Shown one piece after another: positions 32,427-44,879 of a stretch of DNA of 64,000 nt. Under the pieces are notes generated by a model, which searched no databases, was not told the DNA's origin, and saw only the letters and a program-made list of their open reading frames with translations. Within the stretch, counting starts at the first letter, position 1. Every line of letters starts with the position of its first letter. Where the stretch lies: contig CM042012.1 of the NCBI GenBank assembly GCA_023525715.1, positions 49,862,464 through 49,926,463 on the forward strand. The letters are read 5' to 3'. Both the position numbers and the translations under genes were made by a program. This DNA is from Cichorium intybus. Lineage: Eukaryota > Streptophyta > Magnoliopsida > Asterales > Asteraceae.

Positions 32427-33952
32427 TTATAGATTTTTCCTCAAATCAACGACAACGACGCTCACGTTATCTGAGCTCCGCCTTGCCAGAGCTAGCTTTG
32501 TGAGAAGAATCGACGCATCGGAACATGCTTTGTCGGAACTTTCGCCGCCGGCGACGTTGACTTCGTTTCCCGGTGACCGTAAAGGTGACGCAGGCGTGTT
32601 CGACGTCAGACACATACGAGCAACGTTACATGCTACGTCGTTTGATACAACGTCCCAGAGTCCGTCGCTGGCTAAAATTAGGCACTCGTCCTCAGGTGTC
32701 CGTTCCGTTATGGTTACCTCCGGTTCCGGTATCACGTACGGCTTTAAGTAATTGTCGCCTGAAAATTCAATTGAGTTGTTTATATAATCGCTTAGTTTAA
32801 TTACGAATCTGAAGGTTTGAAACTGTAAAATCTTGAATTAAAAATATACCTATTGCTCTTGACATGGCTAGTACGCCAAGAACTCGAGCGCCGTCCCAGT
32901 ATATGACACGTCCGCCGGCCTCTTCGATTCTAGCCAGTTCGTCTGGTCGATCAGGCTACCTTCAGAGGAAAAGAAATCTTAAGTACCGACTTTACAGATC
33001 CAGATCGGAGAAATAATCACAATATATGTAAAGAATGAATACCTTGTGATCGGAGGAGAGAGGAATAGCTACGCCGTTCCGGCAAAGCACGGCACGCGAA
33101 TCACCGCAGTTTGATACGACAATCTTGTTGGGAGTCACCACCGCAACGACGGCGGTTGATCCAACGGCGTCGCACTGGGGAGTTTGAAGTTCGCATCGAC
33201 AATTCGAGCCTAAAGCACCTTCGCTCCACTCCGTCACCTCCTTGTCCATTCGTGAGAAGCTCGTCGCCATCGCCTCCTTCCATTCCAGTGATTCGCCCCC
33301 ATTTTCTACCTCCTCCTTGACTATCTCGTGCATTCGATCTTCGCACTTCGTCGCCACCTGCAGAAATTAATAAACGATTCGGTATTCAGAATATATTTTC
33401 TTATCACCGTGTGTATTATACATGCGTGAAAATTTTCGAGAGTATTACATGTGAGCAGCCATGGCCATCGTAAACGCCATAGAAGTGCAGATCACCACAG
33501 AACGATGGTTTTACAGCAACGGCATCTTCCATATCTCTCCTCCTTCCACACACCGTCGTAAGGCCAAATCTAGATTCATCCTCATCCCGAACAATCTCGC
33601 CATCGGTCTCCGTCGTTGAGTTGCATGGATTCAACACAGCCTCCTCCGATGAAATTTCGAGACGAATTTCTTCCTTCCGCATCATATCACACGGCTGAGC
33701 TACCTTTTCGCACTCTACCGGAAGAGTTAACGCCTTAGCCTCAACACTATTGTCAATCGTCTCCAGAATTTCCACTTTCCTTCGTTTTTTACTACTCTCC
33801 GGCAACGGCGCAACGACGTCGGAGGCGGCCGCAGCAAGAACTTTAAGCTGATGAATTTCCATCCGGCGACGTCTCGCTTGACGACCACTACTCGGCTCAA
33901 CCACTGAGGGGGTCTCCGTTTCCCCAACAACACCACAACACATACCGGCCAT
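32427..33952 (-). CDS. PP2CA: Clade A protein phosphatase 2C (ABA co-receptor, PP2CA/AHG3-like)
   Basis: Four exons (33952-33449, 33357-33043, 32955-32850, 32758-32427) with GT-AG introns give 418 residues. The N-terminus MAGMCCGVVGETE is almost that of Arabidopsis PP2CA/AHG3. PP2C motifs are CGRRRDMEDAV, GVYDGHGCSH (metal-binding D), CDAVGSTAV, GDSRAVLCRNG, LASDGLWDVV and SSDNVSVVVVDL. Trp293 in RVIYWDGARVLGVLAMSRAIGD is the lock tryptophan that contacts the gate of PYR/PYL receptors, so ABA-dependent inhibition is expected. These Mn/Mg-dependent phosphatases switch off SnRK2 kinases. The start is set by the conserved MAG.CCGV. No defect is seen. Confidence 0.96.
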
Positions 33953-34061
33953 ATCAAAATCAAGTAAAATTCACCGGAAAATCAAAGAATTTGATTAAAA
34001 ATTTTCTTCTGAAAGGCTACAAAGATTTTTGGCAATTCCCGGATACTATCTGTTGCTGCGA

Positions 34062-34069
34062 ATATAAAT
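34062..34069 (-). promoter_or_regulatory. Probable TATA box of PP2CA
   Basis: The minus strand reads TATTTATA about 110 bp before the ATG, leaving a 5' leader of about 80 nt. It is the best TATA-like site in the proximal region. Confidence 0.4.
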
Positions 34070-34190
34070 ACAAACTAAAAACAACGAAGTACAAGAAAAA
34101 TCCTTCGAGGGAACTTATTGTTGAAAATGAAGTTTTTGTGAAGAAGGGGAAGAGTCCATTATCAATAATACCTGCTGGAGGAGTGGTGGG

Positions 34191-34214
34191 GACGGGCAGC
34201 TGCCCGTCACCGAC
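34191..34214. promoter_or_regulatory. 18-bp perfect palindrome overlapping a DRE-like CACCGAC motif
   Basis: GACGGGCAGCTGCCCGTC (34191-34208) is its own reverse complement. It overlaps CACCGAC (34208-34214), the drought/cold-response core bound by DREB/CBF factors. It lies about 250 bp upstream of the PP2CA ATG. Function is inferred from the motif only. Confidence 0.45.
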
Positions 34215-34316
34215 CCGGGCAAGACTAGAGTTGGTATGACGTAGAAATCTACATGATGATAAAATATTGGCCGTTGATTTCGAAATAAAATCTTTTTGTT
34301 GGTGATACGATAGGGT

Positions 34317-34356
34317 GCCACGTGTAAAGCAGTTTGGTGTTAGGGGTACGTGTCCC
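34317..34356 (-). promoter_or_regulatory. Two ABRE-type motifs upstream of PP2CA
   Basis: On the gene's strand, TACACGTGGC (34326-34317) is a full ABRE/G-box with the ACGTGGC core, and GGGACACGTACCCC (34356-34343) carries a second ACGT element. Spaced about 30 bp apart and about 365-405 bp from the ATG, they fit the known ABA induction of clade A PP2C genes through ABF/AREB bZIP factors. Confidence 0.6.
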
Positions 34357-34473
34357 AATAAGAAGTAGACAGCAGAGGGATGAGGGAACAAAGCTTCCTT
34401 TTCTGACACGAGTGTGGTCCCATTAAGGGACGGCCCGACCCGAACTTCCCTCCGCTTTTTATTGGTTTATTAT

Positions 34474-34600
34474 AAAACTGGGCGGTAAATTTCTATTGCA
34501 AGAATTAGAATTATTAATTTCATGTAGTATTATTAGAATTATTAAAACTGGGCGGTAAATTTCTATTGCAAGAATTAGAATTATTAATTTCATGTAGTAT
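34474..34600. repeat. 70-bp tandem duplication at the LINE 5' junction
   Basis: AAAACTGGGCGGTAAATTTC ... CATGTAGTAT occurs at 34474-34530 and again at 34544-34600. The copies look identical, then diverge after ATGTAGTATT. The same ATGTAGTATT string recurs after the poly-A at 36064. Confidence 0.9.
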
Positions 34601-36063
34601 TTCGGAAATTTAAAAGGAATCCTGCCAAAATAGCTGATGAAGTACAATTAATCTTGTTTAATTGGGTTAAATATAGAGGTAAAATGCATGCTTTGAATTG
34701 GGTTTCTTGGTGCTGCCATCCATTCTACTCTGGTCTTTTCTCAAATGAGTGATTTCGAGTGGGTGTTGAGTGTGCTTATCTTGTATAGCGAGGGTGAGTT
34801 TTGAAGCTTTGTTCTCTTGTGAAGCTCCTTTTTCTCTTCGATTGTCAGGTTCTCTTGTTTCTGCAATATTGGGTGGGTGTTTTGGGATTTTCTCTGATAA
34901 ACTTTGGTGTTTGTATCTCGATTCACCTTTAGATAGTCTGGTTTGGTGTGGTTTTCTTTTTCTTTCCTTCAATCTATGGGTTTAGTTTGGTTGTTGTGGG
35001 TCCCTCAATTTCAAGTCTTTTGGTCCCTATTTCGAGATACATTTCATTTCGTGTTTGGTTCTTAGGTGGGTGGGGGGGGGGGGGGGTTTTCTCTTTTGGT
35101 GTATGTTCGTTGGTGTGTGGGTCTTTTGGTGCCTGTGTTATTTTGGTGTTTTTCTCTTGCTGTGTGTGTTTCTTTGGTGTGTGTTTCTTTTGGTGAGTGT
35201 TCTTTGGTGTGTGTTCTTTTGGTGTGTGCTTGTTTGTTGTGTGGGTCTTGGGTGTCTTTTGGCCCATCTTATGTCTATCTCAAGAAGTATTTTGGTTTCT
35301 GCATTTCATTTTTGGTCCTCAAAGTCGATTATGTAGAAGATGCAATTGGTTTTCCTGTTAAATCTGATTTTCAAAGTTGGGTGTTTGCTGCATTGAGTGG
35401 TTCTGGTCTAATGGGTTTCTTTGGTGCGGATGGCTGTTTGTGGTTGCATTGTCTGTTTCCTTTTAATTGGTCAAAGACTCTTCAGGTGCTGCTATCTTGT
35501 TGCTGTTCGTTGCTAACTGTTGAAGGTTGATGGAATTCAATACCCATGCTTTTCCCTCGATTTGGTGATTTGTTGATGTTTCTTCAGGCTCGTTCTGATC
35601 TGGGTGTATACGCCTCATGCTCTCATCCTCATTGGTGGTTCAATTTCAGTCTTACGGCTTGGATTCTGGTGTCATTTGGTCTCTTTTCTTATTATAGACA
35701 GTTTTGCACTTGGGTGCCATTTAAATTGGGGGTTGAGCTCGGGTGCGATTGGCTGTTTATACTTGGTCTCTTCTTGCGTGGCAATTTCTGTCCTTTCGGT
35801 GTTGCCTGGTTTTTGCTGCTAAGCTCATTTGTAAGCTGGTTCTTCACGCTTGGGACAGTTTTGCCCTTTGGGTACTTTTGGAGTTGCTGCTGCGATTTTT
35901 TTTTTTTTTTTTTTTATTTTTTTATTTTGGGTTTGGAGTTCTCATTTATTTTAGATATATGTTATGTATTTCCACCTTGATTCAGATGTGATTGTTTGTA
36001 TTCAGTTACGGATTTGCCAGCATCCCGTTGGCTTTTCTAATAAAATTGCTGTTCAAAAAAAAA
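34536..36063 (+). mobile_element. 5'-truncated LINE or retroposon tail with poly-A
   Basis: The 3' end reads GCCAGCATCCCGTTGGC (a short stem-loop), CTTTTCTAATAAAATTGCTG and an A run. This stem-loop plus AATAAA-like plus A-tail layout is typical of plant L1-type LINEs. ATGTAGTATTATTA at 36064-36077 repeats ATGTAGTATTATTA at 34522-34535, a candidate 14-bp target duplication. The body is G/T-rich with TTTGGTGTGTGTTC-like minisatellite units (35090-35240) and poly-G at 35067-35086. The hydrophobic frames across it are not convincing proteins. It sits 0.6-2.1 kb upstream of PP2CA. Confidence 0.65.
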
Positions 36064-36077
36064 ATGTAGTATTATTA

Positions 36078-36868
36078 ATTTTTGAGTTAGATATTAAATT
36101 ATTGAGAGGTTTTATATTTTTTTAAAATATTTTCTTAATAATTTTTTTAATCACTAGATCAAGATAAGTATCAAAATCAAGACAGGAGATTGAAAAAAAG
36201 AATTAGTGGATCACATATCATTTTTTAATAGTTAGGAGGATGAAGTAGTATGATATATTAGGAATGAATATAATTTTCCTAAATTATTAAGTACAAAATG
36301 TTAAATTATGAAAAACATTATATACTTTTTCTAGTTCGACCATTTTGTTGTTTGTTTTAGTAAATATTAGTTTTTGAAAAACAAATTAACCCGACCATTG
36401 TAATTTTATGTCACCGATCGAATAGGTTAATATTATTGACCAGATATGATGCTACGTAAATTAGACATTCATCATGTTAACACATAAAACTTGTAAAACT
36501 GACTATAACATGTAACAATGGCTTCAACGAAATTTTTTTATTATTAATGATTTTTCTGTATCATTTAAAAATTGGTGAGTAAAACGATTTTTTAACAGAA
36601 TGTAGTATTTTTTTCGTAATTAGTCCATCATTAAATGACTAAAGTTTTGTAATTGTATCATAAAGTTATATTATATTAATAAGGGTTAATGTATTATAAA
36701 TTTAATAAACTTTATTCTACATGTACAAATTTAAATATTGATTGTTTTTTAAGATATATAAAAGGTCTGCAGCCTGCGGACCACATATGTAGAAAAAAGA
36801 TTGATTAAATGTCTACAATCTATGAAAAACTGTTTTTTAAAGTCTGCAAGCTACTAAACTGAGTTAAA
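36078..36868. other. Intergenic, nothing recognised
   Basis: Strongly AT-rich sequence without open frames of note, recognised repeats or promoter-like clusters. Confidence 0.5.
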
Positions 36869-36985
36869 AATTTGAGTAAATTACAATTTTGTCTATATGG
36901 TTTTCCCAAAATAACAGTTTTAGTCCAAGTATTGAAAAATTAATGTGGCTATTCCCGATGGTTTCTAAATCTTACATTGGAGGTC
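36869..36985 (+). mobile_element. Left end of a MULE-like TIR element, truncated
   Basis: TTTGAGTAAATTACAATTTTG followed by TCTATATGGTTTTCCCAAAA has the family pattern of the ends at 14281 and 61007. No matching right end exists. The sequence passes directly into the broken gypsy gag, so a deletion or insertion joined the two. Confidence 0.5.
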
Positions 36986-37850
36986 TCTGATGCTGTTGTC
37001 GTCTATAATTAGTTAATTTCAACGGTTGTACAACTTCTCTAATTCGGGTTGTCAACCCCCGAACATATTTGTCAATCTTTCTCTTTTCAGTGTAGATATG
37101 GTGTTCCGCAAACCGAGCTTTCTCCAGAAAGCTAAGAGTATATTCCTGAACAGATCGGGAACCCTGTTCCAAATGCAGGAATTCATCCTCCAGCTTCTGA
37201 ATAGCTACTTCCGAGCAATATTCTTCATTAAACTTTGTCTTGAATTGTTCCCAAAGTATCGATTGGGACGAATCAAGATCCAGTGACTTATAGTAAGTTT
37301 GCCACCAATGTAAAGCACCGCTTGTAAGTTGGTTCGTGGCAAATTCCACTTTATCATCATCCGCACACTTGCTTACTCGAAACACCTTCTCAATATGCAT
37401 GATCCATTCCATAGCTTTGACTGGATCATCTGTCCCCGAAAATTCCTTTGGTTTACAACCAAGAAACGATTTATATGTACACCCAACTTTCCTTGCAGAG
37501 GCTTCCCCACCTTGTGTTTCTTTTACTGCCCGGGCCCGACTTTCTCCCTGACTTTCATTTTCTGGTTGCCCGTCATGAACACTTTTTGCGGCCTCCTCAG
37601 TAGGATCCGGATTTGCACTTGGGTTGGGATTATTCGATAATACAGGCATCATCTGCCTAACCACTTCTTCCACAATAGCACGTATATCATGTGGATTTTG
37701 TCCCACCGGTTCCCTTGCTGGTGCTCTTCGCCCAACAGAGCCGCGTGACCTAGCTGGTCCACTTCTTGCAGTTCCACGTGACCTAGCTGGTCCACTTCTT
37801 GCAGTTCCACGCGAATTCACACCAGTAGGATTACTTCGTGTATTTCTCAT
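36986..37850 (-). pseudogene. Ty3/gypsy Gag, C-terminally truncated
   Basis: The minus-strand frame starts MRNTRSNPTGVNSRGTARSG with three repeats of the 10-residue type RGTARSGPAR. It then runs through the Retrotrans_gag core (FSGTDDPVKAMEWIMHIEKVF, LTSGALHWWQTYYKS, WEQFKTKFNEEYCSEVAIQK, EYTLSFLEKARFAEHHIYTE). After PLKLTNYRR the element is cut off, so the CCHC knuckle and all of pol are missing. The last few codons of the open frame lie in unrelated DNA. Confidence 0.9.
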
Positions 37851-37988
37851 ACTTCAAGATTTCAACAAACCGTTAGATTACATATATAATAACAAACTTA
37901 TATATATCTAACAGTCCAATTATCTGTGTTTCTCTCAAGGTTTAAGTCCAGGGATCTAATCTAAGACACCTAGTTCACTTAAACCACG

Positions 37989-38000
37989 GCTCTGATACCA
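37989..38000 (-). other. Primer binding site of the gypsy element
   Basis: The minus strand reads TGGTATCAGAGC (initiator tRNA-Met type) three bases after the LTR end. It confirms minus orientation. Confidence 0.9.
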
Positions 38001-38003
38001 ACT

Positions 38004-39878
38004 TGTAACACCCGACTTATTAACAAAAATACCCCAAAAATTTTCATTTTTCAAACCAAATATTTTACAATAAAAACCAAAAGTAGGAGTATTAGTTAAC
38101 AAAATATGAGTGCAAGTGTATCACGAAGTACAATACATAAATATTATACATTCTTCAAGCCGGGTATTACTTCAACGCTAAGTCCTCAGTCACGGACTTT
38201 ATCTTTGCCCTTCGCAGGGTCACGCTCACCTGCAGGGACATATCAAACAAACCGTGAGCTACAAGCCCAATGAGTAATCAAGCAAACAGATAAACATATA
38301 CAAGAGAATAATAACAATTAAACTCTTAAACAATTTCTGTCCCAAAATCATGGTCATTATTGACCGCACCGTAATCATAGCCATACAGGCTGAATCTAAT
38401 ATCATAGCCCGAAGGCCGCATCACATCATAGCCCGAAGGCCACATCGGAGACATAGCCCGAAGGCCGCACCGGAGTCATAGCCAACAAGGCCGCATCGGA
38501 GACATGGCCAACAAGGCCGCACCGGAGTCATAGCCAACAAGGCCGTACCATGTAATATCAAAGATAGTAATCTTTGCCAACAAGACTGCACCATTTAGAA
38601 TTACAATTCAAATGTCATGTCCGTATATTACTCGGGTACTCTACTCTTGTACCGTATTCACTACCTTAAGTAGTGCCAATGTAATCACCATATATCATAC
38701 TAGATATAGTCAAGATTACTCACCTGAAGGATTATTACAACTAGCTTTTGCCGTTCCTTGCTTTCCGATATGATCCGTAGAATTTTGTCCCGCACCTATA
38801 ATTCAATCATTTTCAAAATGATTATAGGTTAATACCCATTTCAACTAACTCTAATACACTAGAGTTCAATACAACATTGTTATAAACAATGCCTAGTTAA
38901 TAAACTTTCCGTTTACTAACTTTATATGAATTTTACTATTTACCGGGACATTCGGATCGGTCTACAGTGCCCCCGAGGGGTCGAAAACTCAATCTAAAAA
39001 TTTTCCCAAACTTTTCAGACCATAATACACATATGGTTCAAATTTGGGCTTAATCGGACAAGCAACGCAAAAGATAGCGTTTCAAAGTTTCTGTCCAGGA
39101 CCTGTGCACAGGCGCGCCGCGCCCAGCGCCTGTGCAGGGTTCCTGTCCAGTCGCGAATTTTGCACTGTAGCTTGCTGTTTTGGTCCATTAAGCTCTTATT
39201 TCTGTTCTTAATCACTTGGGGTTTGTTCCTAGGCTAAAACCTTACATTTTAACAAGGTTTTTAACCATCAAAACACCCTCAATCATCCATACTAAGAATT
39301 AGGGTTCTTAGTTTTAACAACCCCAATTCTTCAATTTTATCATTTATAGCATCCTACTTCCATTTTGTTGAGTTAAGCTCTTACTAGCATGGCTTAATGG
39401 AAGTATTTCCTCAATCTAATCACTCAATTACAACTGTAATTGCAGTTTTGAGTTCTACAAAACTCACCAAGAACAAACAATCAAAAGCTTGGAATATTTA
39501 CCTCAAAATCTTCCAATAATACCCTTTGAATGCCAAGAACCAAATTGCAAGCTTCAAGCCTTCAAAACTTCTTCAATTTCTCTGCAGAAATTCAGCCACA
39601 AGAACATCCCGTAACTCTCAAATTTCTGCACAACTATTTTCTTATATACTTCCAACATTTGCAATTTAGTCCTTGAAGATGCATTTCTTAAACAATTGCC
39701 ACAAATAACACAATTTATGACAAATAATCAACTTTTATAACATTTTAAGTCCAAGGCTTAAAATATTATTACCAAACAAGTCATTTTCTGTCAAAAAGAC
39801 CAAATTACCCTTTTGAGGTAAAATGACCATTTTACCCTTTTTATTATAATTATATAATAAATACATTTCGGCGTTACA
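38004..39878 (-). mobile_element. 5' LTR of the truncated Ty3/gypsy element (1875 bp)
   Basis: On the plus strand it begins TGTAACACCCG and ends CGGCGTTACA, giving inverted ends. The PBS and gag follow on the minus strand. Inside are a 25-bp minisatellite (38375-38551) and a GC-rich motif, GGCGCGCCGCGCCC (39111-39124), in otherwise AT-rich DNA. No second LTR lies in the window. Confidence 0.88.
38375..38551 (-). repeat. 25-bp minisatellite in the gypsy LTR, about 7 units
   Basis: Units follow CATAGCCCGAAGGCCGCA(T/C)CGGAG(A/T), with a second variant in which CCAACAAGG replaces CCGAAGG. Variant types cluster, so the array grew by local duplication. Confidence 0.88.
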
Positions 39879-41223
39879 CAAATGTTATGAAAATTTGAGG
39901 AAAATGTCTTCCCGTCCATAAGACATAAGTGCTCAAAAAGAGTTTTCCAAAAAAAACAAACAAACGTTAGTCACTTATGTTGTTTTTTATATACATATGA
40001 TCATTAAACTTTTTCTTATGTACTCATTTAGTTATTTATGTTTTTTTTACACATATAACCATTAAATTTAAAAGTAATGTGTAACAAAATAAAAGTCTAA
40101 TTGACATATGTATACATAAAAAAATTAAGTTTAATGATCATATGTGGACAAAAAAATATAAATGACTAAATATATAAAAAAATCATAAATGACTAAATAT
40201 ATACACAGAATAAAATTTATTATTCATATAAATCAATAATTATATTAATAAATATCATTACACAACCATTCATCTTGCAAAATTAATTCTACAGAAAAGA
40301 GTTGTAAATTTATTTTATAAATCGTCTCTACTCTTTAAAAGCTTACAAATAAATTTATGATTTTTTACTAAATGATGATACCGTCCTTATATAAACATGA
40401 ACTCTAAAATTCTAAAACTTGTGTATTTTTCTATAGTAACTTGACAGATGATTATTTTATCATATTAATTCCAAAAAACGATTATTTTATAGTAGGATTT
40501 ATTTGTTTTGGTTATTTTACTGATTAATCGATTTCTAAGAATTTGAAATGTACCGTTAAGTACGTGTCAAAAACTACATCTAATTTTTTTTTCTTTTAAG
40601 TTGTGTATTTGTTAGGCTGAAATTTCATAATTATCATGAAATGTAAAGTTCCAAAATACTATTATTCCAAATTTTCTATGTCATGCATGTTTGAGTAGCT
40701 TTCTATAATATGTTAATTCTCATAACGATCATCTATCATTAATGTGAATATACATACATGATTATGATAATATGTTCTTAACGGTGATCATTTCTCATTC
40801 ATGTGAATATAAAGACATAATACACATAAGATTATGGGCTGGAATGTAGACAATGGATACAAAATACAAAACGAATACGATTATATATAAGATAATATAC
40901 TATATTAACCCCTCCTTCTCGTTTGAACTTAAGGTTTATCTTGAACGGCCAAGTTGGACCAAAAATTAAAAAATATTGTTGGCGGAAACCCTTTGGTGAT
41001 AGATATCAGCATATTGAGATGACAATTGGACATGTAATATACGTATGTGGCTCATGGGTATTTTGTTCAGAACGAAGTGGATGTCGATCTCAATATGTTT
41101 GATTCATTGATGTCAGAGGTAGAACCTCTAAAGGGTCATGGCCCCCTTATTTTCGATAGTATATCTATATTATATATTTGAGAGGATTGATTTTATATAT
41201 TCACTAACTTTCTGGCTCAGAGT

Positions 41224-41228
<5 letters not shown>
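39879..41228. other. Intergenic, nothing recognised
   Basis: AT-rich DNA with no coding potential. Around 39960-40200 short stretches repeat in inverted form (AGTTTAATGATCATATGT-like and its complement), possibly an old MITE. Confidence 0.4.

Positions 41229-41294
<66 letters not shown>
41229..41294. repeat. (TA)n microsatellite
   Basis: A pure TA run of about 66 bp. Confidence 0.95.
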
Positions 41295-41299
<5 letters not shown>

Positions 41300-41539
41300 T
41301 AAAAAACATTTAAATAATTAATTGCCCTTGAAAAACCAGAAAATCATATTTATTTGATTATTTCAACCGATACTTTAGGAAAGTACATCATTATTTACAT
41401 TATTTACAGAAGTAGAAATTTACTCAAAAAATCCATACAAAATCTTATTAAAATAGAATACTAATAATTAGGAAACTAAAAAACTAGAAAACTATTATAA
41501 TATCAACGTATTACTCAACCTTTGATTATTATGCTGAGC

Positions 41540-43700
41540 ACGAGATCTACATGTTGAAGACAGCCCCAGAAACCCCTTAGCAGAATGGCATAACGAAACT
41601 GATGAACATAACTCTAAATGAGAGGGCGAAGAGCATGAGGCTGCAGCCGGGATGCCCAAGATGTTCTGGGCAGACGCCTTGAATACCGCAACCTACTTAA
41701 TCAACCGAGGTCCCTTAGTCCCCATGGGGTTCAAGATTCCTAAAGAGGAATGACAGGGTCATGAGATTTTCTTCAAACACTTAAGACTCTTCGAGTGTGT
41801 CTCATATATCAAGACGAAGGACAGTGAGAGAGACAAGCTAGAGGCCAAGTCGAGGAAGTGTTTTTTATTGCGTACGGTGTGGATAGCATGGGATACTAAT
41901 GTTGGGATAGCTAAAGCAGAAGAGTTATCAGAAATCAGGACATGATATTCAACAGGAACGCCATGTATAAATACACTCTCTCAGGAACTACGGACCAAAG
42001 CAAACCATCCGAATAAAAGGAGCATGTAGTGTTTAAAGGGTCATCCGAAGAAGATCATGCGAAGCCTTCCGGGGAAGAGTTAAGCATGGACTCTGGAAGC
42101 AGTGGGAGAAATGAAGAAGCATCTGGGAGTACCGAAGATGGTGGGAGCTCGTCCGAGGAGAAGGGTAACACCTCAGACCGAAGCAAAGTGGATGAATCAG
42201 GAGCTGCAGCTCCATGCACTCTCAGGAGATCCACTATAGAGAGAAGACCTTCAGTACGCTACCCCACGTTGGCAAGTTACCTATTGCTAACTGAGAATGG
42301 GGAACCAGAATCTTATCCTTAAGCTTTAAGGATGAAACACTTCGTACAGTCGAAAAAGGCAATGAAGGATGAGATATGCTCACTTGATAAGAACAAGATT
42401 TGGTCTGTTATCAAATTACCAGTGAAAAAGAAGTTATTTTCCAACAAATGGGTGTTTCGGGTCAAAGATGAAGTTGATGGGAAGAAGATATCTACCTAGA
42501 GCAACTAGATGCCAAGACTGCGTTCTTGCATGGCGACCTGGAAGAAGTCATCTACATGGCACAACCAGAGGGTTTTGAGATTGTCGGGAAAGAAAACCTG
42601 ATGTGAAAATTAAAGAAAAGCATGTACAGATCGAAGCAAACTCCAAGACAGTGGTACTTGAAGTTTGATGATTTCATAAGGAGAAATGGGTCCCGTAGGA
42701 GTGACAGTGATCACTGCTGCTACAGGAAGTAACTCAAGTCCTCGTATATCATCCTGATTCGCTATGTTGATGATAAGTTGGTGGCAGGTGCTGACATAGA
42801 GGAGATCAAGAGGCTGAAACAGCAGCTGTCCAAGGAACTCAAGATGAAGGACCTCGGACCTGCTAAGCAAATGTTGGGCATGAGCATTGTTAAGAACCGA
42901 ACTTCGGGCAAGGTCAAACTTTCTCAGGAGAAGTAAGTCCTGAAAGTTTTGTAGAAGTTCAGCATGATAAGTGCTAAGGTTCGAAGTACCCCGCTTGGAA
43001 GCCATTTAAAGCTTTCAAAAGAACAATCCCCAAACACGGATGAAGACAAGGAAAAATGGCTAAGGTTCCTTATGCGTCTGCAGTTGGCAGTCTGATGTAC
43101 GCAATGGTGTGCACAATGCCAGAAATTGAGCATACATTGGGAGTCATAAGCAGGTTTATGTCAAATTCGGGGAAAGAGCATTGGGAAGGTTTAAAGTGGA
43201 TGCTTCACTACTTGAAAGGAACCTCGGATGCAACCTTAGTTTTCAAAAGACATAAGGTGGTCCTCTAGGATTTTACCGATGCAGATTTGGAGGGTTGTGC
43301 GGATTCAGGAAAGAGCACCACTGGTTATGTCTTCACAATTGGAGGAACCGCAGTCAGTTGGATGTCTAGATTGTAGAACAGTGTAGCTCGTTCAACCACT
43401 AAAGTAGAGTACATGGTAGTAGCTGAAACTAGCAAGGAGTTGCTATGGTTGAAGAACTTCCTATCACAATTGGGGAAACAACAGAAAAGTTGTGTGTTGC
43501 ATTATGATAATTAAAGTGCAATCCACCTGGCAAAGGATCTGGTGTTTCACAGAAGGACGAAACACATCAAGATGAGATATCATTTCATTCACGAGCAGAT
43601 AGTCGAAGGTACCTTTATCTTGAAGAAAACCTTGGTGCAAAGAATCATGCAGACATGTTCAGCAAGGTGGTCCCATTGGATAAGTTGAAGTTATGCATGG
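41540..43700 (+). pseudogene. Heavily degraded Ty1/copia polyprotein (integrase to RNase H)
   Basis: Pieces appear in order but in changing frames. Integrase end: NGITKLMNITLNERAKSMRL, then FWADA-like sequence. Linker: SSEEDHAKPSGEELSMDSGS ... LRRSTIERRPSVRYPT. RT: SNKWVFRVKDEVDGKK, an internal deletion, LDAKTAFLHGDLEEVIYMAQ, RYVDDKLVAG. RNase H: VPYASAVGSLMYAMVC, GLKWMLHYLKGTSDATLVF, DADLEGCADSGKSTTGYVF. The line resembles TNT1-94-like copia. Many stops and shifts make it old. Confidence 0.9.
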
Positions 43701-43827
43701 CTTCAACTGGTCTTCCGCATAAGTAAGGCAAAGATGAGGAGCTAGATAGAGAATAAGAAGAAATCACATTGGTTACAACTTAGTAGATAGAATAATAAAT
43801 TTATGATTAATATGCAAGTGGGAGATT

Positions 43828-44770
<943 letters not shown>

Positions 44771-44879
44771 TCTATGTTGATCTTTGCTTGTTGTTCTTAT
44801 TGTATTTATTGCTGCAATGATTTCTTTGGTCGAGTGATTACTGTCAAGAGTTAGTTTGGCTGTTCTTGATCTTTGAGAT

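Noticed and set aside
32401..33320. Plus-strand frames across the PP2C gene
   Set aside because: They are antisense shadows; the minus strand gives a full four-exon PP2C with conserved motifs.
34948..35991. Hydrophobic Cys/Phe/Trp-rich frames that look like membrane proteins
   Set aside because: They come from a T/G-rich retroposon tail with simple repeats; several frames overlap and none has a family motif.
38375..38551. CRISPR-like array
   Set aside because: The units are contiguous variants without unique spacers, inside a plant LTR; CRISPR is not expected in a nuclear plant genome.
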